From Streptococcus infantarius subsp. infantarius ATCC BAA-102 (lineage in GTDB: Bacteria; Bacillota; Bacilli; Lactobacillales; Streptococcaceae): 64,000 bases of DNA. The position numbers and the translations under genes were made by a program. The DNA lies in the NCBI RefSeq assembly GCF_000154985.1, contig NZ_DS572693.1, forward strand, positions 1 to 64,000. Reading direction: 5' to 3'. Of the stretch, positions 10,114 to 18,499 are shown piece by piece (positions within the stretch are counted from its first letter, which is position 1; each line of letters starts with the position of its first letter). The notes beneath the pieces were generated by a model that saw only the letters and a list, made by a program, of their open reading frames with translations, searched no databases and was not told where the DNA came from.

Positions 10114-10299
10114 ATGACATCAAAAAATATCTTTCTAAAACTCGCCATTGCCTTAATCAGTGTAACAATCATAATCCTTGCTGGAGTGCTTATTGTCAAT
10201 AGCATCCAAGGAAAGGTAAACTGGGTACTTATTGTCATTCTCTTTGCAGAAGCAAGCCTACTCAGTAGCCTGATTAAAACCTTGCAAGAAAGAAAATAA
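10114..10299 (+). CDS. Small two-helix membrane protein, function unknown
   Basis: 61 residues. Two hydrophobic segments (about 8-28 and 35-53) joined by a short polar loop, then a basic tail (LIKTLQERK). The ATG is 2 nt past the alaS stop, so translation is probably coupled and the transcript shared with alaS under T-box control. I recognise no family. A terminator follows 5 nt after the stop, which marks this as the true end of the alaS operon. Confidence 0.7.
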   Translation: MTSKNIFLKLAIALISVTIIILAGVLIVNSIQGKVNWVLIVILFAEASLLSSLIKTLQERK

Positions 10300-10303
10300 A
10301 ATG

Positions 10304-10331
10304 AAAGCTCACCGAACGGTGGGCTTTTTTG
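10304..10331 (+). terminator. Intrinsic terminator ending the alaS operon
   Basis: AAAGCTCACC-GAAC-GGTGGGCTTTTTT. Nearly identical to the terminator at 11397-11423. Confidence 0.9.
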
Positions 10332-10410
10332 CTATGGTTAAAAAATCTTATGATAAAATGGTAATATCATTTAGGAATTCCAGAGATATTCAGGAATAAA
10401 AGGGAGATAT

Positions 10411-11389
10411 ATGAGAAAATTACCTTCGCCAGTTTGTGTAACATTTTTGTTCTTACTTTTGTTGATGATAATATTTCCATCAGTACGAGAAACATTTATC
10501 TTAAGTTATATTAGCATTATGTTGGCTATTTTATGTCATGAATTTGGTCATTTTGCAGTTGGTTATATTAATGGCGTAAAACCACAGCATCTTATTGTTG
10601 GTTTTATTAAATTTGATTTTGAAAGAGGATTCCACATTCAATTTAATAATAACTGGATTTACTATGGGGGATTTATCGCTATAAGGTAGCAAAGTATCCA
10701 GAAAAATCAATGTTAAAGTTACTAGTTGGAGGTCCATTAGTTAGTTTACTTGGTTCATTTGTCTTGTTTTCACAGTTGGAATTTTTGAAAGTATTTGGAT
10801 ATTCTAGCCTATTATTATTTATAGCAACGGCAGCTCCAATAAACTTTTCTGGCTTAAGCAACGATGGTTTTAAGGCATATAAATTGTTAATGAAAGATGA
10901 CTTATTTCTTTTATATCAAAGAGTATCTAATCAATTATTGCAAGATTACAGCGTTACGACTTTTGATGAAGTTTCAAAAGTTTGTAGCACTTTATCAAAC
11001 AAAAATATTCCTGACTATATGATAAATACTTTTTTATTGTATCTGATTTATGCTTGGTTATTGCAAGGAGAAATGTTGCAGATTAGAAATAGTTATCAAA
11101 GATTGACAGAGATAAAGCCAAGTAATCAGTTTAATCGAAATTATTACTATAGCCTTCTAGTAAGTTTAGAAGCATTAGTGTATAAGAGGGTGTCTAGTGA
11201 CTTATTTGCTAAAGTCAACTTGGAGAAATTAGATAAGATTAGCCAAAAACGTCTGCAATATCTATCATGTTTTTATTTAGAAAATAGTGAAGATATAAGT
11301 GAGAAAAAATCGCTTTTCAAGAGGTGTTATCATCATATAGTGAACAAAAATCAGTTTTAGTTCAAGCTGAAAAACAGTTTTTAGTATAA
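10411..11389 (+). pseudogene. M50-family metalloprotease, disrupted by two one-base frameshifts
   Basis: Reads as MRKLPSP..., hydrophobic segments, zinc motif HEFGH (about residue 45) and then a stop at 10687 in the first frame. Adding one G to the G5 run at 10666-10670 continues the protein as YGGIYRYKVAKYPEKS into the frame that carries GGPLVSLLGS and a second M50 motif SNDG. Adding one T to the T4 run at 11314-11317 replaces a stop at 11360 by a smooth end QEVLSSYSEQ...QFLV, stop 11387-11389. Restored length about 326 residues. It has an AAAAGGGAG ribosome site and an extended -10 TGATAAAAT upstream. The gene is visibly more AT-rich than its neighbours. Homopolymer errors in the assembly are the alternative to a real pseudogene. 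Substrate unknown. Confidence 0.72.
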
Positions 11390-11396
11390 AGTATTC

Positions 11397-11423
11397 AAAG
11401 CTCACCTGATGGTGGGCTTTTTT
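11397..11423 (+). terminator. Intrinsic terminator after the M50 pseudogene
   Basis: AAAGCTCACC-TGAT-GGTGGGCTTTTTT; same stem as 10304-10331, only the loop differs. Confidence 0.88.
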
Positions 11424-11486
11424 GGGGTTATAGTTTTTAACTATCAAATCTATTTAAAATAACTATTTTACGAGGAGAAGGGAGAC

Positions 11487-11518
11487 TGCTATAATAGTCA
11501 CTAAGATTTCAGAAAATT
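11487..11518 (+). promoter_or_regulatory. Promoter with CodY-like box for the omega-amidase/aminotransferase pair
   Basis: Extended -10 TGCTATAAT (11487-11495). AGATTTCAGAAAATT at 11504-11518 matches the CodY box AATTTTCWGAAAATT at 13 of 15 and would lie at about +3 to +17, a repressing position. Confidence 0.5.
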
Positions 11519-11546
11519 TTAAACAAAAGATAGAATCGAGGAAATC

Positions 11547-12329
11547 ATGAAAGTTTCACTAATTCAGATGGCTATTTACGAAGCTGAGCCGAAGAAAAAC
11601 ATTGAGAATGTCTTAGCTTGGTTAGAAAAAGCAGCGCTTGATGAGCCTGATGTGATTGTCTTGCCAGAAATGTGGAATACAGGTTATGCTTTGGAGCAAA
11701 TAGCAGAGCTTGCTGATGAGAATGGTCAAAAAACTAAAAACTTGCTTAGAAAGTTTGCGAAGGATCACCAGGTTAATCTGGTAGCGGGCTCTGTGGCAAC
11801 GAAAAAAGAAACTGGGTTTTTTAACACAACTTATGTTTTTAACCGATCTGGTCAGGTGATTGCTGATTATGATAAGGTTCATCTTTTTGGCTTGATGGGA
11901 GAAGATCGTTTTTTGCAGGCTGGCAAAAATGAGAATCTTTTTGAACTAGACGGTGTAAAAGCAGCTAGTGTTATTTGCTATGATATCCGTTTTCCAGAAT
12001 GGGTGAGAACCTTGATGTCAAGCGGAGCCAAGGTTTTATTTGTCGTAGCTGAGTGGCCGAAAGAGCGTGTCGAACAATGGGAGATTTTACTTCGTGCGCG
12101 TGCAGTTGAAAATCAAGCTTTTGTAGTGGCTGTTAACCGTGTTGGTCAAGGAGCGTTGGACGATTTTTCTGGGGATTCATTGGTTATTGACCCGCTAGGA
12201 AATGTTATTTTGCAAGCGCCAGATAATCAAGAAGGTGTTTTTTCGGTAGATATTGACTTATCAGAGGTTGAAAAAGTTCGTGGGCATATTCCTGTTTTTG
12301 CTGACCGAAAACCAGAGTTGTATCATTAA
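11547..12329 (+). CDS. Carbon-nitrogen hydrolase, omega-amidase (MtnU/NIT2-like)
   Basis: 260 residues, nitrilase superfamily. The Glu-Lys-Cys triad is visible: E in LPEMWNTGY (about 40), K in YDKVHLFG (about 110), C in VICYDIRFPEW (about 145). Family members of this size with a partner aminotransferase hydrolyse the omega-amide of 2-oxoglutaramate or related acids, pulling glutamine transamination forward. The aminotransferase starts 13 nt downstream. The assignment to omega-amidase rather than another amidase rests on the WNTGY/RFPEW motifs and on the neighbour. GAGGAAATC precedes the ATG. Confidence 0.82.
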   Translation: MKVSLIQMAIYEAEPKKNIENVLAWLEKAALDEPDVIVLPEMWNTGYALEQIAELADENGQKTKNLLRKFAKDHQVNLVAGSVATKKETGFFNTTYVFNRSGQVIADYDKVHLFGLMGEDRFLQAGKNENLFELDGVKAASVICYDIRFPEWVRTLMSSGAKVLFVVAEWPKERVEQWEILLRARAVENQAFVVAVNRVGQGALDDFSGDSLVIDPLGNVILQAPDNQEGVFSVDIDLSEVEKVRGHIPVFADRKPELYH

Positions 12330-12342
12330 TGGGGGAGTTAGG

Positions 12343-13521
12343 ATGTTTTCACAATCAGATATTTTACAAACATTGCCAAAACAATTTTTTGCTAGTCTTG
12401 TTGCTAAGGTCAATGCAAAAGTGGCTGAAGGTTATGATGTGATTAATCTTGGTCAAGGAAATCCTGATCAGCCGACATACGATTATATTGTTGATGCTTT
12501 GATTGAAGCTGCTAAGAATCCAGGATCCCATAAATATTCACAATTTCGAGGCAATGCTAATTTTAAAGAAGCAGCTAGTCAGTTTTATAAGGATAATTAT
12601 CAGGTGGAACTTGATAGTGAGAAGGAAATTTGTGTCCTTGGTGGTGCAAAGATTGGTCTGGTTGAGTTTCCCTTGGCCTTGATGAATCCTGGTGATTTGC
12701 TTTTGCTGCCTGACCCAGGCTATCCAGACTATTTATCAAGTGTAGCGCTAGGAAAAATTGAATATGAAACCTTTCCTTTAAAAGAAGAAAATAACTTTTT
12801 GCCAGATTTGTCAGCCATTCCTGAAGAAGTGGCAAAGCGTGCTAAATTTATCTACATCAATTACCCTAACAATCCTACCGGAGCTGTGGCGACGACTGAA
12901 TTTTATGAAGAACTGGTCGATTGGGCGAAAAAATACGAGGTCGGTGTTGTTAGCGACTTTGCTTATGGGGCTTTGGGAGCAGACGGTTACCAAAATCCAA
13001 GTTTTTTATCAACACCTGGAGCAAAAGAAGTAGGTATTGAATTTTACACATTTTCGAAAACTTTTAACATGGCAGGTTGGCGTTTGGCATTTGCTGCAGG
13101 AAATGCTGAGATGATTGAAGCTCTTAATCTCCTACAAGATCACCTCTTTGTTAGTATTTTTCCGGCTATCCAAGACGCTGGCGCGGCTGCCCTTTTAGAC
13201 AAACGCGCGAAAGCAGCAATCGCAGAACTCAATCACAAATATGATGAACGTCGTCACACTTTTGTCAAAGCTGCTGCTAAAATCGGCTGGCACGCCTTTG
13301 AGTCAAAAGGTTCGTTTTATGCTTGGATGCCGGTGCCAGAAGGTTATAACAGTGAAAGCTTCGCTGATTTACTCTTAAACGAAGCTCATGTCGCAGTCGC
13401 ACCGGGAAAAGGTTTCGGACAAGCAGGAGATGGCTACGTCAGAATCGGACTTCTAGTTGAACCAGAACGCCTTGAAGAAGCAATTGAAAGAGTTAGTCAG
13501 CTGGGATTGTTTGAAAAATAA
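12343..13521 (+). CDS. Pyridoxal-phosphate aminotransferase, class I/II (MtnE-like)
   Basis: 392 residues from the ATG at 12343 with GGGGGAG upstream; an in-frame start at 12253 would overlap the amidase gene. Fold-type I signatures: NLGQGNPDQPTY near 36-47, the substrate loop YINYPNNPTGA near 175, and the PLP-lysine in FSKTFNMAGWR near 235. In Bacillus a similar enzyme (MtnE) beside MtnU transaminates ketomethylthiobutyrate with glutamine in methionine salvage. No other salvage gene is present here, so a broader glutamine transaminase role is equally possible. Confidence 0.82.
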   Translation: MFSQSDILQTLPKQFFASLVAKVNAKVAEGYDVINLGQGNPDQPTYDYIVDALIEAAKNPGSHKYSQFRGNANFKEAASQFYKDNYQVELDSEKEICVLGGAKIGLVEFPLALMNPGDLLLLPDPGYPDYLSSVALGKIEYETFPLKEENNFLPDLSAIPEEVAKRAKFIYINYPNNPTGAVATTEFYEELVDWAKKYEVGVVSDFAYGALGADGYQNPSFLSTPGAKEVGIEFYTFSKTFNMAGWRLAFAAGNAEMIEALNLLQDHLFVSIFPAIQDAGAAALLDKRAKAAIAELNHKYDERRHTFVKAAAKIGWHAFESKGSFYAWMPVPEGYNSESFADLLLNEAHVAVAPGKGFGQAGDGYVRIGLLVEPERLEEAIERVSQLGLFEK

Positions 13522-13523
13522 TG

Positions 13524-13553
13524 AAAGTACGAATGAAAATTCGTGCTTTTTTT
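13524..13553 (+). terminator. Intrinsic terminator after the aminotransferase
   Basis: AAGTACGAA-TGAAAA-TTCGTGCTT followed by T-rich sequence. Confidence 0.8.
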
Positions 13554-13575
13554 ATATTTTATGCAAAAAAAATAC

Positions 13576-13622
13576 TTGACTTATGAATAAATATACTATA
13601 AAATTGAATACATATTTATTCA
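13576..13622 (+). promoter_or_regulatory. arg operon promoter with ArgR-type operator
   Basis: TTGACT (13576-13581), 17 nt, TAAAAT (13599-13604). TGAATAAATAT (13584-13594) and ATATTTATTCA (13612-13622) form a perfect 11-bp inverted repeat that straddles the -10. Both halves resemble ARG boxes (TGAATWWWWATTCA type), so arginine-dependent ArgR/AhrC repression is expected. Confidence 0.75.
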
Positions 13623-13635
13623 AGGGGTGTATATT

Positions 13636-14658
13636 ATGAGAGTATCGATTGTTGGTATCACTGGATACAGTGGTCTAGAATTAGTTAAATTATTGAATAA
13701 TCATAAAAAAGTAACGATTGCTTCGATTCATGCAACTAAGGAAATCGGTCGACGATTATCAGATTTATACCCTTACTTAGTTGGTATCTGTGACTTGGTT
13801 ATCGAAGGATTTGATGCCGAGAAAATCATGGCAAAATCAGACTTGGTATTCTTTGCAACACCAAGTGGGGTCGCAAGCAAGTTGGCACAGCCTTTTGTGG
13901 AAGCTGATTTTCCAGTGATAGATTTGTCAGGGGACCATCGCTTGCCAGCCTATCTTTATGAAAAATGGTATAAAAAAACACCTGCTAGTGATGAAGCGTT
14001 GAATAAATTTACATATTCTTTGGCTGAGTTTACAGATGTTAAAGGTAAAAAATTCATTTCAAACCCTGGTTGCTACGCGACAGCAACAGAATTAGCTTTG
14101 ATACCTTTGCTAAAAGCTGGTGTGGTTGAAGAAGATTCTATTATTGTGGATGCCAAAAGTGGTTTGACAGGTGCTGGTAAGGCACTTTCTGAATCAAGTC
14201 ATTTTGTTAATGTGCATGATAATTACGTGACTTACAAGTTGAATCGTCACCAGCACATTCCAGAAATTGTGCAAGAGTTGAAGTTGTTCGATGACAAGGT
14301 TAATCACATTCAATTTTCAACATCGCTTTTGCCAGTTAATCGCGGTATCATGTCAACGGTTTATGTTAAGTTGAAAAAGCCACTAACAAATGCTAATCTC
14401 TTTGCGATTTATGAAGATTCTTACAAGGATACGCCTTTTGTTCGTGTGCAAGATGATTTACCAAAATTGCACAATGTTATTGGCTCAAACCTTACAGATA
14501 TTGGTTTCCTCTACAATGAGGTCACAAATGTCTTAACCATCGTTTCAGTTATTGACAATTTGATTAAAGGAGCGGCTGGGCAGGCTGTTCAGAACATCAA
14601 CTTGATGAATGGTTGGGATGAAACAGAAGGATTATTGATTTCACCAAATTATTTATAG
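13636..14658 (+). CDS. argC: N-acetyl-gamma-glutamyl-phosphate reductase
   Basis: 340 residues from the ATG at 13636 (AAGGGG 8 nt upstream). The N-terminal Rossmann start [15 protein letters not shown] binds NADPH. The catalytic Cys lies in [14 protein letters not shown] (about 145-158), and the [12 protein letters not shown] segment is family-typical. It reduces N-acetylglutamyl phosphate to the semialdehyde, third step of arginine synthesis. First gene of argC-argJ-argB-argD with gaps of 12-25 nt, all under the ArgR-type operator. argF/argG/argH and argR are not in the window. Confidence 0.97.
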   Translation: MRVSIVGITGYSGLELVKLLNNHKKVTIASIHATKEIGRRLSDLYPYLVGICDLVIEGFDAEKIMAKSDLVFFATPSGVASKLAQPFVEADFPVIDLSGDHRLPAYLYEKWYKKTPASDEALNKFTYSLAEFTDVKGKKFISNPGCYATATELALIPLLKAGVVEEDSIIVDAKSGLTGAGKALSESSHFVNVHDNYVTYKLNRHQHIPEIVQELKLFDDKVNHIQFSTSLLPVNRGIMSTVYVKLKKPLTNANLFAIYEDSYKDTPFVRVQDDLPKLHNVIGSNLTDIGFLYNEVTNVLTIVSVIDNLIKGAAGQAVQNINLMNGWDETEGLLISPNYL

Positions 14659-14678
14659 TCTAGAAAGGTTATAGAAAT

Positions 14679-15872
14679 ATGAAAGTTATTGAAGGTAATG
14701 TAGCAAGCCCACTTGGATTTTCAGCAGATGGATTACATGCAGGGTTTAAGAAAAGAAAACTTGATTTTGGTTGGATTGTATCTGAAGTGCCAGCTAGCGT
14801 TGCTGGGGTTTATACGACAAATAAAGTTATTGCAGCGCCACTAATTGTGACACGCCAGTCTGTTAAAAAAGCTAAGAAAATGAAAGCTATCGTTGTTAAC
14901 TCAGGTGTTGCTAATTCTTGTACTGGTGTCCAAGGGATGGAAGATGCTTACACGATGCAAAAATGGACAGCTGAAAAGCTTGGTGTTGAACCTAATTTGG
15001 TCGGTGTGGCATCTACTGGTGTTATTGGTGATTTGTTACCAATGGATACTCTTAAAACTGGTCTTTCTAAACTTGTTGTTAATGGGAATTCAGATGATTT
15101 TTCAAAAGCTATTTTAACAACAGATACTATGGTTAAAACAGTTGCAGTCACAGAAAAATTTGGACGTGACGAAGTAACCATGGCAGGTGTGGCAAAAGGT
15201 TCAGGGATGATTCACCCTAACATGGCAACCATGCTAGCTTTCATCACTTGTGATGCTAATATTTCAAGTGAAACTTTACAACTAGCCCTTAGCCAAAATG
15301 TTGAAACGACATTTAACCAAATTACAGTTGATGGTGATACATCAACAAATGATATGGTTCTTGTTATGTCAAATGGTTGCACTTTGAACGAAGAAATTTT
15401 GCCAAATACGCCTGAGTTTGATAAATTCTCAGCCATGCTTAATTACGTGATGCAAGAATTGGCTAAAATGATTGCCAAAGACGGTGAAGGGGCAAGCAAA
15501 CTTATTGAAGTAAATGTTAAAAATGCTCCAAATGCCCTTGATGCTCGTATGATGGCTAAAAGTGTTGTGGGTTCAAGCCTTGTGAAGACGGCTATTTTTG
15601 GTGAAGATCCTAACTGGGGACGCATTTTAGCGGCTGTCGGTTATGCAGGTGTTGATGTCCCTGTAGATAACATTGATATTTATTTAGGTGATGTTCCAGT
15701 CATGCTAAAATCAAGTCCCGTTGAATTTGAAGCAGAAGAAATGCAAGATGTTATGCACGAAGATGAGATTACTATCACTGTTGATTTGCATGCGGGTGAA
15801 GCACAAGGAAAAGCTTGGGGTTGTGATTTGTCATACGATTACGTGAAAATCAATGCTCTCTATCGTACATAA
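14679..15872 (+). CDS. argJ: Glutamate N-acetyltransferase (ornithine acetyltransferase)
   Basis: 397 residues. The self-cleavage site is in [15 protein letters not shown]: the precursor splits just before the nucleophilic Thr of ATML (about residue 184), giving alpha and beta chains. [12 protein letters not shown] and [11 protein letters not shown] are further family blocks. The enzyme recycles the acetyl group from N-acetylornithine to glutamate. Whether it also uses acetyl-CoA cannot be told from motifs, but no argA is seen here. AGAAAGG site 8 nt upstream of the ATG. Confidence 0.97.
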   Translation: MKVIEGNVASPLGFSADGLHAGFKKRKLDFGWIVSEVPASVAGVYTTNKVIAAPLIVTRQSVKKAKKMKAIVVNSGVANSCTGVQGMEDAYTMQKWTAEKLGVEPNLVGVASTGVIGDLLPMDTLKTGLSKLVVNGNSDDFSKAILTTDTMVKTVAVTEKFGRDEVTMAGVAKGSGMIHPNMATMLAFITCDANISSETLQLALSQNVETTFNQITVDGDTSTNDMVLVMSNGCTLNEEILPNTPEFDKFSAMLNYVMQELAKMIAKDGEGASKLIEVNVKNAPNALDARMMAKSVVGSSLVKTAIFGEDPNWGRILAAVGYAGVDVPVDNIDIYLGDVPVMLKSSPVEFEAEEMQDVMHEDEITITVDLHAGEAQGKAWGCDLSYDYVKINALYRT

Positions 15873-15884
15873 AGGGATAAGACT

Positions 15885-16619
15885 ATGAAAGATACAATTG
15901 TGATTAAAATTGGTGGCGTTGCTAGCCAAAACTTGTCGCAAGACTTTTTAGCACAAGTCAAAAAATGGAAAGATGCCCATAAAAATTTGGTCATTGTGCA
16001 TGGTGGCGGCTATGCTATTAATAAATTAATGGAAGATAGCCAAGTACCAGTTAAAAAAATCAATGGTCTTCGTGTAACCAGTCAATCTGATATGAAGTTG
16101 GTCAGCTATGCTCTTCTTCACATGGTTGGTGAAAATTTGACTAAAAAACTAAACCAATCATCTATTGATAGTATTCAGTTGCTATCAGATATCAAACGAG
16201 TGGTGACAGCTGATTTTCTTGATAAGGAAACTTATGGTTATGTTGGTGATGTCTCACATATTCAGACACCAATTTTGGAGCAAATGCTTGATAATCAAAT
16301 GTTGCCAGTACTTGCTTCAATTGGTTATTCAAAAGAAGGCGATATGCTCAACATCAACGCTGATTATTTAGCAACAGCTGTTGCGATTGCCTTGAATGCT
16401 GAAAAATTGGTTTTGATGACAGATGTGAAAGGTGTTTTGGAAAATGGTGAAGTGCTTGATAGCCTGACTTCAAAAGAATTTCAAGAAAAGATCGATCAAG
16501 GAATTATTACTGGTGGCATGATTCCAAAAATTGAATCAGCTGTCAATACCGTTTTAGCAGGTGTTGGTGAAGTATTGATTGGCGACAATCTTGTAACAGG
16601 AACTTCAATCATCAGCTAA
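15885..16619 (+). CDS. argB: Acetylglutamate kinase
   Basis: 244 residues. The amino-acid kinase fold starts TIVIKIGGVAS (phosphate-binding Lys8-type and GG), then VHGGGYAINKLM binds substrate, and GMIPKIESA near 205-215 is the ATP-site block. It phosphorylates N-acetylglutamate. The N-terminal helix found in arginine-inhibited hexameric forms is absent, so feedback inhibition is less likely and control may rest on the operator (inference). Starts 12 nt after argJ. Confidence 0.96.
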   Translation: MKDTIVIKIGGVASQNLSQDFLAQVKKWKDAHKNLVIVHGGGYAINKLMEDSQVPVKKINGLRVTSQSDMKLVSYALLHMVGENLTKKLNQSSIDSIQLLSDIKRVVTADFLDKETYGYVGDVSHIQTPILEQMLDNQMLPVLASIGYSKEGDMLNINADYLATAVAIALNAEKLVLMTDVKGVLENGEVLDSLTSKEFQEKIDQGIITGGMIPKIESAVNTVLAGVGEVLIGDNLVTGTSIIS

Positions 16620-16644
16620 AACTTAATGCAAATGGGAGAAAGAA

Positions 16645-17775
16645 ATGACGAAATTATTTCAAAATTATAAACGTGCAGCAATTGAATTTGTTAAGGCGCA
16701 AGGAAATTATCTGTTTGATCAAGATGGTAAAAAATACCTTGATTTCTCAACAGGAATTGGGGTAACCAACCTTGGTTTTCACCCACAAGTTAAGGCAGCT
16801 CTTCTAAAACAAGCAGAAGAAATCTGGCATATTCCTAACTTGTATCATAATTCTTTGCAAGAAGAAGTGGCTGGCAAATTAATCGGTGACAAAGACTACC
16901 TGGCTTTCTTTGCTAATAGCGGTGCGGAAGCAAATGAAGCTGCCATTAAAATCGCTCGTAAGTCCACTGGTAAGCAAGAAATTATCACTTTTGTCAATTC
17001 TTTCCATGGACGTACCTTTGGATCCATGTCAGCAACTGGTCAAGATAAAATCAAGACTGGTTTTGGTGATGGTGTGCCACATTTCAGCTACGCTACTTAC
17101 AACGATTTGGACAGCGTTAAAGTTTTGGTAACGAAAGATACGGCAGCTGTCATGTTAGAATTAGTTCAAGGAGAATCAGGTGTTCGTCCAGCTGACAAAG
17201 CCTTTGTGACAGATTTGAGTCAATTCTGTCAAGAAACAGGAATTTTACTGATTGTTGATGAAGTGCAAACTGGTATGGGACGTACTGGTAAGCTCTTCTC
17301 ATTTGAGCATTATGGTATTGAACCAGATATTTTCACCTTGGCTAAAGGTCTTGGAAATGGTGTTCCCGTTGGTGCCATGATTGCCAAAGAAAAACTTGGT
17401 TCAGCCTTTTCATACGGTAGTCATGGTTCAACTTTCGGTGGTAATAAATTAGTCATGTCAGCAGCCTCAAGCGTACTGGATATTATGCTGGCTGACGGTT
17501 TCTTACCACAAGCACTTGAAAACGGTAATTATTTGCAAAGGGAACTGAAAAAAGTCTTGGCTGAAAATCCTAAAGTGACTGACGTTCGCGGTCTTGGCTA
17601 CATGATTGGGATTGAAACCAGTGAAAACCTAGCAGACTTGGTTGAAAAAGCGCGTGACAAAGGTTTGATTGTGTTGACAGCAGGAACCAATGTCATTCGT
17701 CTCTTGCCACCATTAACCTTGACAAAAGAAGAAATCGACCAAGGTGTAGCCATTTTGGCAGATGTTTTCGCATAA
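16645..17775 (+). CDS. argD: Acetylornithine aminotransferase
   Basis: 376 residues, class III PLP aminotransferase. FANSGAEANEAAIKIAR near 90 and FHGRTFGSMSATG near 122 bind PLP and substrate; LIVDEVQTGMGRTG near 208 carries the cofactor Asp; the Schiff-base Lys is in FTLAKGLGNGVPVGAM near 238. It makes N-acetylornithine from the semialdehyde and glutamate. Last gene of the arg operon; a strong terminator follows. Confidence 0.96.
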   Translation: MTKLFQNYKRAAIEFVKAQGNYLFDQDGKKYLDFSTGIGVTNLGFHPQVKAALLKQAEEIWHIPNLYHNSLQEEVAGKLIGDKDYLAFFANSGAEANEAAIKIARKSTGKQEIITFVNSFHGRTFGSMSATGQDKIKTGFGDGVPHFSYATYNDLDSVKVLVTKDTAAVMLELVQGESGVRPADKAFVTDLSQFCQETGILLIVDEVQTGMGRTGKLFSFEHYGIEPDIFTLAKGLGNGVPVGAMIAKEKLGSAFSYGSHGSTFGGNKLVMSAASSVLDIMLADGFLPQALENGNYLQRELKKVLAENPKVTDVRGLGYMIGIETSENLADLVEKARDKGLIVLTAGTNVIRLLPPLTLTKEEIDQGVAILADVFA

Positions 17776-17786
17776 AATTGTTTGAG

Positions 17787-17812
17787 GCTGAGACCAAGTT
17801 CTCAGCTTTTTT
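17787..17812 (+). terminator. Intrinsic terminator of the arg operon
   Basis: GCTGAGA-CCAAGT-TCTCAGC followed by T6. Confidence 0.92.
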
Positions 17813-17815
17813 AGG

Positions 17816-17844
17816 TTGACAAATTGTGTGCAATTGTATAGAAT
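17816..17844 (+). promoter_or_regulatory. Promoter with operator-like repeat for the 17871 oxidoreductase
   Basis: TTGACA (17816-17821), 17 nt, TAGAAT (17839-17844). The spacer holds the inverted repeat AATTG-TGTG-CAATT (17822-17835), a likely repressor site. Confidence 0.6.
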
Positions 17845-17870
17845 TTTCTAATAATAGAAGAGGTGAAAAA

Positions 17871-18428
17871 ATGGCTAAAAAAGTTCTTGTTGTTTCAGGA
17901 CACCCTGATTTGAAAAATGATTCTTTGGCAAATAAAACCATTTTAAAAGAAATTAAAAAGCTATACCCAGAAGTTGAATTGGATATTTTGAGCAATTTGT
18001 ATCCTGATTATCAGATTGATGTGGCTGCTGAGCAAGATAAGCTTCGTTGGGCGGATGTCATTGTTTTCCAATACCCGCTTTATTGGTACATGACCCCATC
18101 TTTGATGAACAAATGGATTGAAAAAGTTTTTGTGCATGGTTTTTCTCACGGGTCAAATGGTAATGTCTTGAAAGATAAATACTTGATTGCATCTTTGACG
18201 ACTGGTGCAGGCGAAGCAGCTTATAGCGCTGGATCTGGCACAACGATTGAAAACCTTTTAGCACCAATTCGTTTGACAGCTAAATTGACGCAGCTTAACT
18301 TTGTTGGTTATGTTGTCACACATGGTGTGTCTTATTCACTGCGTGAGGACGCTGACAAAATCCAAGAAATGATTGCAAAATCTCAAGCACATGCTAAAAA
18401 ACTGGTAGAAATGATTGAAAGTTTGTAG
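17871..18428 (+). CDS. NAD(P)H-dependent flavodoxin-like oxidoreductase (KefF/MdaB type)
   Basis: 185 residues from the ATG at 17871 (AGAGG upstream; in-frame upstream codons at 17826 lie on the promoter). Flavodoxin-2 fold: VVSGHPDLKNDSLANK near residue 6 is the FMN-phosphate loop, FQYPLYWYMTPSLMNKWIEKVF near 63-84 and TTGAGEAAYSAGSG near 105 form the rest of the site. Such enzymes reduce quinones or electrophiles with FMN/FAD. Substrate unknown. A palindromic site in its promoter suggests inducible control. The FMN-riboswitch rib operon follows, but has its own promoter. Confidence 0.85.
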   Translation: MAKKVLVVSGHPDLKNDSLANKTILKEIKKLYPEVELDILSNLYPDYQIDVAAEQDKLRWADVIVFQYPLYWYMTPSLMNKWIEKVFVHGFSHGSNGNVLKDKYLIASLTTGAGEAAYSAGSGTTIENLLAPIRLTAKLTQLNFVGYVVTHGVSYSLREDADKIQEMIAKSQAHAKKLVEMIESL

Positions 18429-18453
18429 AAGTAGCAGAAAATAATAAAAATGA

Positions 18454-18482
18454 TTGACAGCACTTCTAATTCGTGCTAATCT
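18454..18482 (+). promoter_or_regulatory. Promoter of the rib operon
   Basis: TTGACA (18454-18459), 17 nt, TAATCT (18477-18482) with TG at -15. The spacer contains AGCAC and GTGCT as an inverted repeat. Confidence 0.65.
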
Positions 18483-18499
18483 AAAACAGAATTGAATAG

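Noticed and set aside
10640-10690. Programmed -1 frameshift in the M50 gene
   Set aside because: The G5 run has no proper X-XXY-YYZ heptamer for both sites and no stimulatory stem-loop is seen; a second indel at 11314 also argues for decay or error.
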